Assembly (NCBI GenBank): GCA_011391405.1
Contig: JAABQQ010000111.1
Location: 37,788 to 101,787 of the forward strand
From: Gammaproteobacteria bacterium
Lineage (GTDB): Bacteria > Pseudomonadota > Gammaproteobacteria > Steroidobacterales > Steroidobacteraceae
Direction of reading: 5' to 3'
Length of the DNA: 64,000 nucleotides
Below, one piece after another: positions 40,119 through 48,590 of the stretch. The notes under the pieces are model-generated. The model made no database searches and was not told where the DNA came from. It worked only from the letters and a program-made list of their open reading frames with translations. Position 1 is the stretch's first letter; each line of letters starts with the position of its first letter. Made by a program: the position numbers and the translations under genes.

Positions 40119-40248
40119 GGAAAGGCAGACTGGCGCTCGGGGCAAGCAACTGATCCGGGGCCTTCCCCCGAGCTTGGAAAGGCAGACTGGCGCTCGGGGC
40201 AAGCGACTGATCCGGGGCCTTCCCCCGAGCTTGGAAAGGCAGACACGC
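40119..40248. repeat. 57-base tandem array of the GGAAAGGCAGAC motif
   Basis: GGAAAGGCAGAC occurs at 40119, 40176 and 40233, an exact 57-base period. The first two units continue as TGGCGCTCGGGGCAAGC and the third as ACACGCGCTCGGGGGAAGG. Units 2 and 3 share the preceding GATCCGGGGCCTTCCCCCGA. Only the third unit forms the complete long hairpin (copy C), so the array looks like partial duplications of one palindrome. Confidence 0.85.
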
Positions 40249-40279
40249 GCTCGGGGGAAGGCCCCGGATCAATCGCTTG
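40200..40279. repeat. Conserved-loop palindrome, copy C
   Basis: 31-base arms (40200-40230 and 40249-40279) with one mismatch surround the 18-nt loop TTGGAAAGGCAGACACGC. The inner stem carries CCCCCGAGC, shared in part with copy D but not with A or B. It is the last unit of the 57-base tandem array. Confidence 0.85.
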
Positions 40280-40296
40280 TAGTACGCGGCACCTGA

Positions 40297-40326
40297 GCAA
40301 GTTTTCCGCCGAGCCGGAAAACTTGC
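40297..40326. repeat. Perfect 12-bp hairpin in the lon-MATE gap
   Basis: GCAAGTTTTCCG and CGGAAAACTTGC enclose a six-base loop (CCGAGC). There is no trailing T-run on either strand. It belongs to neither conserved-loop copy, although its loop sequence equals the inner stem end of copies C and D. Confidence 0.65.
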
Positions 40327-40449
40327 ACGGTGTACGCAGCGCCCACCGGATCCGGCGTCGAGTGCGGCATGAATCGCGCCTGCCGTTCCGCCGCATCGGT
40401 GTGCCGCCATCGGTGATCGTGGCCGCCCCTGGCAGGCTGCATGCGCCGT

Positions 40450-40479
40450 GCGGATTCTCGGGCCCTGGCGAGAATCCGC
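40450..40479. repeat. Perfect 11-bp hairpin in the lon-MATE gap
   Basis: GCGGATTCTCG and CGAGAATCCGC enclose GGCCCTGG. It is another palindrome in the same gap with unrelated stem and loop, 29 bases before copy D. Confidence 0.65.
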
Positions 40480-40507
40480 TCATGGCGCGGGCTCACCAGC
40501 GGGCGGT

Positions 40508-40563
40508 CCAATGCCTGTCCCCGAGCGCGTGTCTGCCTTTCCAAGCTCGGGGACAGACATTGG
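40508..40563. repeat. Conserved-loop palindrome, copy D
   Basis: 19-base arms (40508-40526, 40545-40563) with one G-T-type mismatch surround the loop GCGTGTCTGCCTTTCCAA, the exact reverse complement of the copy C loop. Pairing continues outward with interruptions for about seven more bases. It lies 51 bases from the end of the MATE gene. Confidence 0.82.
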
Positions 40564-40614
40564 ATCGGCCGCCTGGACCCTCCCCCGCGTCCTCCCGTAA
40601 TGGCGGGAGAAGCA

Positions 40615-42075
40615 TCAGATGCGCATGCGTTGCCAGCGCCCCGACCGCCACCGCAGGTACAGCGCTACGCCGAGCAACACCACATAGACCAGCAGTCCGG
40701 CCCAGCCGCCGGCTGCGCCGTAGCCGTACTGCGGCAGGAAATTGACCCAGCCCTGCCCCGGCGCAAACGACAGCGAGTGCGCGAGCGGGACGAAGACGCC
40801 CCAGGCGAACACGAAGAACAGCACGGCCGGCACCTTTACGTCGCCCGCACCGCGCAACGAGAAACCGCTGCCAAGATTCAGTCCGTCGAAAATCTGGTAC
40901 CCCGCCGCGATCCACAACAGCACGATGCCGATTTCCACGATGTCCGCTGTCTGCGGATCCGCGGCATTCATGAACGTCGGCAGCAGCCAGGGCCCCGACA
41001 GTGCGACGAGCACGCCAAGCGTGCCCATGAACGCGACGGTCAGCCAGATGATTGCGTTGCCCAGCCGTCGCGCCCAGTCGCGATCGCCCGCACCGATCGA
41101 CTGGCCGACCAGCGTCGTCCCGGCGAGCGCGATGCCGATGCCCGGCATGTACGACATCGAGGTCAGCATCATGATGATCTGCGTGGCAGCGCCATCGACG
41201 GCGCTCAACCGCACCTGCATCAGTTGAAACAGCGCCATGCCGAACAGGTCGGCGGCGTACATCGCGCCCATCGGCAGGCCCAGTCGATACTGCCGCGCGA
41301 GGCTGCCCAGGTCGGGGCGCCACGTCAGGTGCGACTTGTACTTCGCGCGCAGTTCCTCGCCCAGGAACACCCACAGCGCAAAGACCAGGCCGCACACCAT
41401 GCTGACGTTGGTGGCCCACGCGGAACCCGCGATGCCACCGTCGAGCTTGAAGATGAAGAGCCAGTTCAGCGCCGCATTCACGACTGCGACCAGACCCGTC
41501 GTCATCACCGCGACGCGCGGCCGCGCAATGCCGTTGAAGAAACCGAGCACGGCCCACAACGCGACCCCGAGCGGCGCGCCGAGCATGCGCGGCTGCCAGA
41601 ACGCCATCGCCTGCGCGGACACGTCTGGCGCCAGACCGAACGGCGCGAACAGCAGCGGGCCCGACCATGCGAGCAATGCGAAAAAAGGCAGCGTCAGCGC
41701 ACTGGCCGTGAGCGCGACCCAGGTGGCGTGGCTCGCGCGCGTGAATCGACGGCCGCCTTCAGCCTGCGCCACGAACGTCTGCACCGCGAGCCCGACGCCG
41801 CCGACCAGCATCAGGAACAGCAGCACCACCCAGTAGACCGCGGCCATGCCGGCCATCGCAGTCGTCGAGATGTGGCCGACGAACCAGGTGTCGGTGAGGC
41901 TGATCACCGCCTGCAGGCTGCTGTTGAGCATCAATGGCAAGGCCAGCGTCGCGACCGCGCGATAGTCGATGACGGCGCGCCCCGTGGCGGCATCACGCTT
42001 CTGTGCCGGCAATGGATTGCCCGCCGACGGCGAGACGGTGTTCGTCCCGGCCGGCGGCGAGTCGGCTGCGGTCAT
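40615..42075 (-). CDS. MATE family multidrug/cation efflux transporter (NorM-like)
   Basis: A 486-residue, 12-helix MATE transporter. The N-lobe begins LALPLMLNSSLQAVISLTDTWFVGHI, the family's first helix with the aromatic/Asp feature. The C-lobe has a second copy (YRLGLPMGAMYAADLFGMALFQLMQV) and LAGTTLVGQSIGAGDRDWARR. MATE proteins export cationic drugs or metabolites using Na+ or H+. An extra 30-residue hydrophilic N-terminus precedes helix 1. It lies 13 bases after the DedA gene on the same strand. Confidence 0.87.
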   Translation of the reverse strand: MTAADSPPAGTNTVSPSAGNPLPAQKRDAATGRAVIDYRAVATLALPLMLNSSLQAVISLTDTWFVGHISTTAMAGMAAVYWVVLLFLMLVGGVGLAVQTFVAQAEGGRRFTRASHATWVALTASALTLPFFALLAWSGPLLFAPFGLAPDVSAQAMAFWQPRMLGAPLGVALWAVLGFFNGIARPRVAVMTTGLVAVVNAALNWLFIFKLDGGIAGSAWATNVSMVCGLVFALWVFLGEELRAKYKSHLTWRPDLGSLARQYRLGLPMGAMYAADLFGMALFQLMQVRLSAVDGAATQIIMMLTSMSYMPGIGIALAGTTLVGQSIGAGDRDWARRLGNAIIWLTVAFMGTLGVLVALSGPWLLPTFMNAADPQTADIVEIGIVLLWIAAGYQIFDGLNLGSGFSLRGAGDVKVPAVLFFVFAWGVFVPLAHSLSFAPGQGWVNFLPQYGYGAAGGWAGLLVYVVLLGVALYLRWRSGRWQRMRI

Positions 42076-42088
42076 GGGCTGGCGCGCC

Positions 42089-42706
42089 TCACCGGCGCAT
42101 ATGCCGGTGCACGAAAAAATAGTAGAGCGAGCCCAGGAACACGAGCAGGCCGCCCACCCACAGGGTGATGCGATGCAGATTGCCCTGCATCAGCTGCTCG
42201 TCCTGTCCGGCGGTGACGCCCACCCAGCAAAGCACCGCGCACCAGATACCCGATCCAATGATCGTTGCAAGCGAGTACCAGCCGAAGTGCATGCGCACGA
42301 CGCCCGCGGGAATGCCGATCAGGTGACGGATGACGGGGAGCAGGCGCGAGATGAACACACCGACCATACCGTAGTGCGACGACCATGCCTCGGCCTGCTG
42401 GATTTTTTCCGGGGTGATCAACACGTAGCGACCGTATTTCATCAGCAACGGCCGGCCGATCAGGTACGAGGCCCAGTACATCACGCTCGCGCCAACCCAC
42501 GAGCCAATGGTGCCGGCGATGACGATACCGGTCAGCGTGAATGTTCCCTTCGAGTGCGCGAGGTATGCAGCGGGAGGAATCACGAACTCGCTCGGCACCG
42601 GCAGGATGGAACTCTCCATCGCCATCAGCAGCCCGATGAGCCAGTAGCCGCCCTGGTCGAGGGCTTCGAGGTACCACTGGATCAGGGACGCGAGCATCTC
42701 GTGCAT
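42089..42706 (-). CDS. DedA family membrane protein
   Basis: A 205-residue DedA/VTT-domain protein. Conserved parts are MESSILPVPSEFVIPPAAYLA (the ESxxPxPSE loop), the GTIGSWVGASVMYWASYLIGR helix and FISRLLPVIRHLIGIPAGVVRM with the essential arginines. Family members act as flippases for undecaprenyl phosphate or phospholipids and affect antimicrobial tolerance. The start is the ATG at 42706, since the track's 50 extra codons have no membrane segment. It is in operon with the MATE gene. Confidence 0.87.
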   Translation of the reverse strand: MHEMLASLIQWYLEALDQGGYWLIGLLMAMESSILPVPSEFVIPPAAYLAHSKGTFTLTGIVIAGTIGSWVGASVMYWASYLIGRPLLMKYGRYVLITPEKIQQAEAWSSHYGMVGVFISRLLPVIRHLIGIPAGVVRMHFGWYSLATIIGSGIWCAVLCWVGVTAGQDEQLMQGNLHRITLWVGGLLVFLGSLYYFFVHRHMRR

Positions 42707-42876
42707 GGGTTGATTCGACTTTTCAGGGGGTCGCGGACGGCGGGTCCCGGAAAGCGCCGGGAAGTTCGCTATTTTGCCAGAGCCAGGCGATCTCCAGGCG
42801 ACAGACCCCGTAGGACGGCGCTGGGACAGGTGCGACAATGCCGGCAATTCCTGCATTCCGGAAACCCACAGTGACG

Positions 42877-45402
42877 ATGATGTCGGATCGCCTGCCGCAT
42901 TTACGCCCCGTCGTCCGTGCCCTCGGCGCGGTGTTCGCCCTGCTTTTCGCAGTTGCCGGGCCGGCCAGCGCCCAGGCGGGACTGCTGGCGGGCGCGAGCA
43001 AGACCGGCGCGCCCACGGAGACCGCGTCGAAGTCGACGGTGCCGGAGCCGATCGCCGCCGGCGACATCCCGATGCGCGCCGATGTGGACGAGCGCTTTGC
43101 GCAGGACTCCATCCAGCGCACGAAAGGCAAGGACCCGAGCAAGAAGCTGGGTGCGGAACTCGACGTCCTGACGGCCGGGATCGTCAAGCTGGCGAAGGCG
43201 TTCGAAAACGAAGACCTGAAGCAGCTCTCGGCGATCCGGCTCGAAAGCCTCGACAACCACTGGCGGTTCTACCAGCGCGAACTCGATGACTGGCGGGCCG
43301 CGCTCGACAGCACGACCAGTTCCTACACCGAAGACGCAGCTGAACTCGCGAGACGGCGCGGTGCGTGGGAGGCAACGCGTGAGGTAATGCTTGCAGGCGG
43401 CGTCACTCCTGCGCTGACCGATCGCGTCAACGTGATCATCGGGCAGTTCACGCTCGCGGAACGAGCGCTATCGCGGCCGCTCGACGAACAGCTGAAGCTG
43501 CGCCGACGCGCCAACACCGTGCAGTCCAGCATCGACGCTGGCAAGAAGGGTGTCGACGCGGCGATCGCCTACTACGACCGCAGGCTCGGCATCATCGATG
43601 CCGAACCGGTCTGGCAGGCCTGGACGGACACCCGGTTCAGCGCGACCGAACTGAAGGGCACCGAAGCCGGTTTGCGTCTCGAGACCGCGTTCCTGGAAGA
43701 ATGGGGCGCCGCCAAGCAGCCACGCCTGCGCGCCTACAAGTTCGGCGCGCTGATATTGCTGCCGCTCCTGGTCTGGCTCAGCTGGCGCAGCCGCCAGACG
43801 GTGGTGACGGAACCTGCCATGCAGGCCGCCACCAAGGTGCTGCGGCGCCCGCTTTCGGCGTGGCTCCTCCTCGTCCTCATCGGCGTCCCGTTCTTCTTCC
43901 CGGACGCACCGCTGGTGCTGCACCAGACAGCGCTGCTGCTGGCGCTGGTGCCGGTGCTGCGCCTGCTGCCGCAGCGGGTATTCGAGGTGCTCGGTCGCTG
44001 GCCGATCGTAGGCACGGTCCTGTATCTGTTGTACCGGCTCAGCATCTTCCTGGTCGGCCAGCCGCTGCACTACCGGATCTACACGCTCGTACTCGCGCTG
44101 GTCACGACCGCGGTGCTCGTCTGGCTGCTCGTGTCGTCGAAGAACCGGCACGAGCGGTCCGGCACACCGGCGCCGCACGGCATCATCCGCGTGGCCGCCT
44201 GGGGTGCGGTGGCAGCCCTGCTCACAGCAATCGTCGCCAATGTCGTCGGCAACGTCTCGCTCGCGGAAATGCTCACGGGCGCGGTGCTCGACAGCGCCTA
44301 CGTAGGTCTCGCGCTGTATGCCGGCGCGAACGTAGTGACCTCTATCCTCAGCCTGCTGCTGGCACGGCGCGAGATGACGCGCTTCAGCGTGATCACGCAG
44401 CACGCCGGGCCGCTACTGGCCAGCATCAACACGCTGGTGATGTACTCGGCGCTCGCGGCGTGGATCGTCGTCACACTGAACGAGTTCCGCATCGCACGAC
44501 CGATTTTCGGCGCGGCCAAGGCGATCCTGACCCACCCGCTCGAGGTCGGGCAGATCTCGGTGACCCTGGGCAGCATCGTGCTGTTCATCGTCTCGGTCTA
44601 CGTCGCGTTCTGGGTCTCGCGCACGGTACGCGTAGTCCTGCGCGACGAGGTGTTGCCGAAGATGGACCTGCCGCGCGGCGTCGGCAACAGCATCTCCTCG
44701 CTGAGCTACTACGGCCTGGTGCTGATCGGCCTGATGGTGGCGCTCGCAGCCGCAGGCTTTGAAACCTCGCAGTTCGCGCTCGTCTTCGGCGCGCTCGGCA
44801 TCGGTATCGGCTTAGGACTGCAGAACGTGGTCAACAACTTCGTCTCGGGCCTGATCCTGATGTTCGAGCGACCGATCCAGCCGGGCGACGTCGTCGAGGT
44901 GTCGGGCACGTCGGGTACCGTGCGCGACATCGGCATGCGCGCCACGACGCTGACTACGTTCGAGGGTGCCGACGTCGTCGTGCCGAACGGTACGCTGCTG
45001 TCGGAGAAGCTGATCAACTGGACGCTGAGCGACATGAACCGTCGCATCGACGTCGAAGTGGGGGTGGCCTACGGCTCCGACCCGCGCCGCGTGCTGACGC
45101 TCCTGCGCGAGGTAGCGCAAGGCACACCTGGCATCTCTGCTGTCCCGGTGCCTGCGATCGTCTTCAAGGGCTTTGGCCCCAGCTCGCTCGACTTCAGCAT
45201 CCGGGCCTGGACCGACAATTTCGGCGACTGGGTGACCATCCGTACAGAGATGACGGCACGTGTCTATGAAGCACTGACCGGCGAAGGCATCGAGATCCCG
45301 TACCCGCAGCAGGCCATCCATATCCGCACCGTGCCGCCAGGGTTCGGTCAGCCGCTCGCCGGCGCGATTCCACCGCAGCCGGGCGCTCCGCGTCCAGCCT
45401 AG
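42877..45402 (+). CDS. Large MscS-family mechanosensitive channel
   Basis: About 841 residues. A signal peptide (ALGAVFALLFAVAGPASAQA) leads to a periplasmic helical domain (about residues 60-270, coiled-coil-like). About eight to ten transmembrane helices follow, then the MscS pore and beta domain: VALAAAGFETSQFALVFGALGIGIGLGLQNVVNNFVSGL, ERPIQPGDVVEVSGTSGTV and VVVPNGTLLSEKLINW. This is the MscK/YjeP-like or DUF3772-type architecture that relieves osmotic stress. The ATG at 42877 (or 42880) is preferred because it gives a normal signal peptide; ATG 42838 would add 13 residues. Its stop is two bases before the next gene. Confidence 0.88.
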   Translation: MMSDRLPHLRPVVRALGAVFALLFAVAGPASAQAGLLAGASKTGAPTETASKSTVPEPIAAGDIPMRADVDERFAQDSIQRTKGKDPSKKLGAELDVLTAGIVKLAKAFENEDLKQLSAIRLESLDNHWRFYQRELDDWRAALDSTTSSYTEDAAELARRRGAWEATREVMLAGGVTPALTDRVNVIIGQFTLAERALSRPLDEQLKLRRRANTVQSSIDAGKKGVDAAIAYYDRRLGIIDAEPVWQAWTDTRFSATELKGTEAGLRLETAFLEEWGAAKQPRLRAYKFGALILLPLLVWLSWRSRQTVVTEPAMQAATKVLRRPLSAWLLLVLIGVPFFFPDAPLVLHQTALLLALVPVLRLLPQRVFEVLGRWPIVGTVLYLLYRLSIFLVGQPLHYRIYTLVLALVTTAVLVWLLVSSKNRHERSGTPAPHGIIRVAAWGAVAALLTAIVANVVGNVSLAEMLTGAVLDSAYVGLALYAGANVVTSILSLLLARREMTRFSVITQHAGPLLASINTLVMYSALAAWIVVTLNEFRIARPIFGAAKAILTHPLEVGQISVTLGSIVLFIVSVYVAFWVSRTVRVVLRDEVLPKMDLPRGVGNSISSLSYYGLVLIGLMVALAAAGFETSQFALVFGALGIGIGLGLQNVVNNFVSGLILMFERPIQPGDVVEVSGTSGTVRDIGMRATTLTTFEGADVVVPNGTLLSEKLINWTLSDMNRRIDVEVGVAYGSDPRRVLTLLREVAQGTPGISAVPVPAIVFKGFGPSSLDFSIRAWTDNFGDWVTIRTEMTARVYEALTGEGIEIPYPQQAIHIRTVPPGFGQPLAGAIPPQPGAPRPA

Positions 45403-45404
45403 TC

Positions 45405-46076
45405 ATGCTGCTGGAGGCCGGAATGCTGCAGGGTGGCGTCGGCATCGCTGCAGCGGTGCTCGGCGGCCTTGCACTTGCAGTCGCTCTGTACAGCGCGCCG
45501 TGGCGAGCCTGGCTCCACGACAGTGAACGTCAGTGGGTCTGGTTCGGGTCGATGGCGTTGCTGGTCGTCGTCTGGTCGATGAAGGCTGGCATCACGCCCG
45601 GGCTGTCGGTGCGTTTCCTGCTGGTGACGGCGCTGACGCTGATGCACGGCTGGCAGCTCGCCATCGTGGCCGGGGCACTGGTGCTCGTGGTGCTCTCGGT
45701 CGTGGGGATCGCGGACTGGCGCCTCTTTGGCGCCAACCTGCTCTGCATGGCCATCGTGCCGGCGCTGTTCACGGCGTGGTTCCACGAGCAGGTGCACGCG
45801 CGCCTGCCGCACAACTACTTCGTCTACTTTTTCATCACGACGTTTCTCGGTTCGGCGCTGGCCTTCAATCTCGCGGGTCTGCTGCGCGTCGGCTTGATCG
45901 CAGCCAGCGGAACCCTCGCCGCCGCGCATGCGGGCCCCGAGTATTTTGCGATCCTGCCGCTGATGAGCTTCGGCGAAGCGGTCGTCAACGGCATGATCAT
46001 CGGCATGGCCGTCGTCTACTGTCCGCGCTGGGTGATGAGCTTCGACGACCGGCTGTACCTGGCGAAGGGTCAATAG
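45405..46076 (+). CDS. CbiM-like (COG3235 type) integral membrane protein
   Basis: A 223-residue protein with about seven hydrophobic helices. LSVRFLLVTALTLMHGWQLAIVAG, LFGANLLCMAIVPALFTAWFHEQ and LPLMSFGEAVVNGMIIGMAVV resemble the predicted membrane proteins grouped with CbiM/energy-coupling-factor S/T components. The metal-binding His-rich N-terminus of true CbiM is absent, so cobalt or nickel uptake is not supported. It starts two bases after the mscS-like stop and is probably co-transcribed with it. Function unknown. Confidence 0.65.
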   Translation: MLLEAGMLQGGVGIAAAVLGGLALAVALYSAPWRAWLHDSERQWVWFGSMALLVVVWSMKAGITPGLSVRFLLVTALTLMHGWQLAIVAGALVLVVLSVVGIADWRLFGANLLCMAIVPALFTAWFHEQVHARLPHNYFVYFFITTFLGSALAFNLAGLLRVGLIAASGTLAAAHAGPEYFAILPLMSFGEAVVNGMIIGMAVVYCPRWVMSFDDRLYLAKGQ

Positions 46077-46161
46077 CGCGAGGTGGCGGCGCGGCGCGAT
46101 TCCGGGCAGGGGCTGGTGCGCTAGAATGGATCATCGCTTCTCCCGCAACTCCTTGACGTCC

Positions 46162-46428
46162 ATGCCTACCTACGATTATCACTGCCCCACCAACGGTCGC
46201 GTCGTCGAAGTCAGCCACAAGATGGCCGACAGGATTTCGACGTGGAGCGAACTCTGCCGCCTGGCCGGCCTGCCGCTCGATGGCACGTCCGGCAAGGCCA
46301 AGGTGGAGAAACTGATGAGTGCGAGCGGGGTCGTGCACGCCGGATCACTCGGCAGCGGCTACGAAAGACCGTGTGACACGGGCCCGTGCGGCGGCGGTGG
46401 TTGCGGAGGCGGCGGCTGCGAGTTCTGA
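46162..46428 (+). CDS. FmdB-like small zinc-ribbon protein with atypical ribbon
   Basis: An 88-residue protein that begins MPTYDYHCPTNGRVVEVSHK, like FmdB-family zinc ribbons (MPxYxYxC). The second Cys of the first CxxC knuckle is replaced (HCPTNG), and the next Cys is only at ELCRLAG. The tail is cysteine- and glycine-rich (CDTGPCGGGGCGGGGCEF) and could bind metal instead. The ATG at 46162 is chosen because it opens the conserved N-terminus; the track's 12-codon extension lacks a Shine-Dalgarno. A TAGAAT-like -10 lies about 40 bases upstream. It is an isolated gene of unknown role. Confidence 0.65.
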   Translation: MPTYDYHCPTNGRVVEVSHKMADRISTWSELCRLAGLPLDGTSGKAKVEKLMSASGVVHAGSLGSGYERPCDTGPCGGGGCGGGGCEF

Positions 46429-46450
46429 CAACCCGCGGCGACCATAGCCG

Positions 46451-47161
46451 CTAGTCGGCGTCAGCGGGCAGGTCGAACACGATCACTTCCGCTGCCTCGC
46501 CAGAGCCAAGACGCAACTCAGGTTCACCGGTCAGCTTCAGCGCGTCGCCTGCCTCGAGCACTTCGCCGTTGGCAACGATGCGACCGCGAGCAACGTGGGC
46601 ATAGATCAGGCGTCCAGGCGCAACTCGCAGCTGGCCTTGCTCCGCTCCGTCGAACAGCCCCGCATACACCTGCACATCCTGGTGAATGTGGACGGAACCC
46701 TGCGCCCCACCAGGCGAGGCAATCAGGCGCAAACGGCCGCGCTTTTCGTCCTCGTTGAAGCGCTTTTCCTCGTAGCCGGCGGAGATTCCAACGACGTTCG
46801 GCAGGATCCAGATCTGCAGGAAATGCACGGGTTGCTGCTGCGACCCGTTGAATTCGCTGTGCTGCACGCCGCTGCCGGCACTCATCCGCTGGACATCGCC
46901 GGGGCGGATCGTCGAACTCGTCCCGGTCGAGTCCTTGTGCGCGAGCTCGCCCTCGAGCACGTAGCTGATGATCTCCATGTCGCGGTGACCGTGTGTGCCA
47001 AAACCGGCACCCGGCACGACCCGATCTTCGTTGATCACGCGCAGCGGCCCGAAGTGGACGTGCTGCGGATCGTGGTAGCCCGCGAACGAGAACGAGTGGT
47101 AAGACTTGAGCCAGCCGTGGTCGGCATAGCCCCGGTCCTGGTTGCGTCGAATCTCGGCCAT
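46451..47161 (-). CDS. Pirin family protein (YhhW-like bicupin)
   Basis: A 236-residue pirin. The N-terminal cupin has the metal-ligand pattern [25 protein letters not shown] and [18 protein letters not shown], which supplies three His and a Glu. The second cupin follows ([21 protein letters not shown]). YhhW-type pirins can show quercetinase activity; others are redox sensors. The physiological role here is unknown. It is convergent with the zinc-ribbon gene and divergent from rimO. Confidence 0.9.
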   Translation of the reverse strand: MAEIRRNQDRGYADHGWLKSYHSFSFAGYHDPQHVHFGPLRVINEDRVVPGAGFGTHGHRDMEIISYVLEGELAHKDSTGTSSTIRPGDVQRMSAGSGVQHSEFNGSQQQPVHFLQIWILPNVVGISAGYEEKRFNEDEKRGRLRLIASPGGAQGSVHIHQDVQVYAGLFDGAEQGQLRVAPGRLIYAHVARGRIVANGEVLEAGDALKLTGEPELRLGSGEAAEVIVFDLPADAD

Positions 47162-47203
47162 CGGCCACCTCCTGTGAAGCGCAGCATATTGCCTTAGAAT
47201 GCC

Positions 47204-47240
47204 GGCCCTTCCTGGCCTTCCTGGCCTTCCTGGCCTTCCT
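47204..47240. repeat. 9-base tandem repeat in the rimO leader
   Basis: Three perfect copies of GGCCTTCCT and one imperfect copy (GGCCCTTCCT) abut each other and end four bases before the rimO GTG start, occupying the place of the Shine-Dalgarno. Copy number could vary by slippage. The repeat unit is a multiple of three, but it lies outside the coding frame. Confidence 0.8.
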
Positions 47241-47244
47241 CACC

Positions 47245-48570
47245 GTGCCCACCCCTCCCCGCATCGGCTTCGTCTCCCTCGGCTGCCCCAAGGCTCTGGT
47301 GGATTCCGAACGCATCCTCACGCGCCTGCGCGCCGAGGGTTATGACGTCGTCGGCACGTACGAGGACGCGAACCTCGTCGTCGTCAACACCTGCGGCTTC
47401 ATCGACGACGCCGTGCACGAATCGCTCGACGCCATCGGCGAGGCCCTGGCGCGCAACGGCAAGGTGATCGTGACCGGGTGTCTAGGCGCGCGCCCGGAAA
47501 CGATCACCGATCGTCATCCGACGGTGCTGAAAGTCACCGGCGCGCACGCGTACGAAGACGTCGTGCAGGCCGTGCACGAACACCTGCCGCCGCTGCACGA
47601 CCCGTTCGTGGATCTCGTGCCACCGCAGGGCATCCGGCTCACGCCGCGGCACTACGCGTATCTCAAGATTTCCGAAGGCTGCAATCACCGCTGCACGTTC
47701 TGCATCATCCCTTCGATGCGCGGCGACCTGGCGAGCCGACCGATCGGCGACGTGATGCTCGAAGCCGAGCGTCTCGTGAAAGCGGGCGTGAAGGAACTGC
47801 TGGTGATCTCGCAGGACACGAGCGCCTACGGTGCCGACCTCAAGTACGCCACGGGCTTCTGGGGCGGCAAGCCGGTAAAAGCACGGTTCGTCGACCTCGC
47901 CCGTTCGCTCGGATCACTCGGCGTGTGGGTGCGCATGCATTACGTGTACCCGTATCCGCACGTCGATGACGTGATTCCATTGATGGCGGACCGCAAGATC
48001 CTCCCTTACCTCGACATTCCGTTCCAGCACGGCAGCCCGCGCGTACTCAAGCTCATGAAGCGTCCGGCGCACGCCGAGAACACGCTCGAGCGCATTCACC
48101 GGTGGCGTGAAATGTGCCCCGACATCACCCTGCGCAGTACGTTCATCGTCGGTTTCCCCGGCGAGACGGCAGCGGATTTCGAAGTGCTGCTCGACTGGCT
48201 GCGGGAAGCGCGGCTCGATCGCGTCGGCTGTTTCAAGTACTCGCCGGTCGAGGGCGCTGCGGCCAACGCACTGCCCGACCCTGTGCCCGAGAAAGTGAAG
48301 GAAGAGCGGCTCGCGCGCTTCATGGAAGTGGCCGCGGCGATCAGCACGGAGAAGCTCGCCGCAAAGGTCGGCGAGCGCATGCGCGTCCTCGTCGACCACG
48401 TCGACCCGGACGCGGGAGCCAGCGCGAGATCGGCCGCCGACGCGCCTGAAATCGATGGCGTCGTCCGCATCGCCAGGCCCGGCAAGAAACTCCAGGCAGG
48501 CGACTGGGCCGATGTCCAGGTCACCGGCGCCGATGCCTACGACCTGCAAGCGAAGATCCCGCGCACCTGA
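47245..48570 (+). CDS. rimO: Ribosomal protein S12 methylthiotransferase RimO
   Basis: A 441-residue RimO that adds a methylthio group to the conserved aspartate of S12 (D88 in E. coli). The N-terminal MTTase domain has its three Cys ([32 protein letters not shown]). The radical SAM motif is C146-x3-C150-x2-C153 in [11 protein letters not shown]-terminal TRAM domain ends [16 protein letters not shown]. The start is GTG at 47245; no purine-rich Shine-Dalgarno is present because a C/T-rich tandem repeat fills the leader. The LDT gene follows 20 bases later. Confidence 0.95.
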   Translation: MPTPPRIGFVSLGCPKALVDSERILTRLRAEGYDVVGTYEDANLVVVNTCGFIDDAVHESLDAIGEALARNGKVIVTGCLGARPETITDRHPTVLKVTGAHAYEDVVQAVHEHLPPLHDPFVDLVPPQGIRLTPRHYAYLKISEGCNHRCTFCIIPSMRGDLASRPIGDVMLEAERLVKAGVKELLVISQDTSAYGADLKYATGFWGGKPVKARFVDLARSLGSLGVWVRMHYVYPYPHVDDVIPLMADRKILPYLDIPFQHGSPRVLKLMKRPAHAENTLERIHRWREMCPDITLRSTFIVGFPGETAADFEVLLDWLREARLDRVGCFKYSPVEGAAANALPDPVPEKVKEERLARFMEVAAAISTEKLAAKVGERMRVLVDHVDPDAGASARSAADAPEIDGVVRIARPGKKLQAGDWADVQVTGADAYDLQAKIPRT

Positions 48571-48590
48571 AATTCCTGGAACGCACCCGC

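Larger units (their letters stand above)
40047..40614. other. 568-base gap between convergent lon and MATE genes, filled with repeats
   Basis: No gene is supported. The gap contains a 57-base tandem array, two conserved-loop palindromes (C and D) and two unrelated shorter hairpins (separate entries). Track ORFs here (for example 219 and 182 aa) repeat peptide blocks from the tandem units and have no domain. The convergent setting would suit bidirectional termination. Confidence 0.75.

Noticed and set aside
40119-40248. CRISPR array
   Set aside because: Only three 57-base units that are near-continuous repeats, no unique spacers, and no cas genes in the window.
40086-40745. 219-aa ORF in the lon-MATE gap
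   Set aside because: Its sequence is the translation of tandem repeats and hairpins, so it is not a credible gene.
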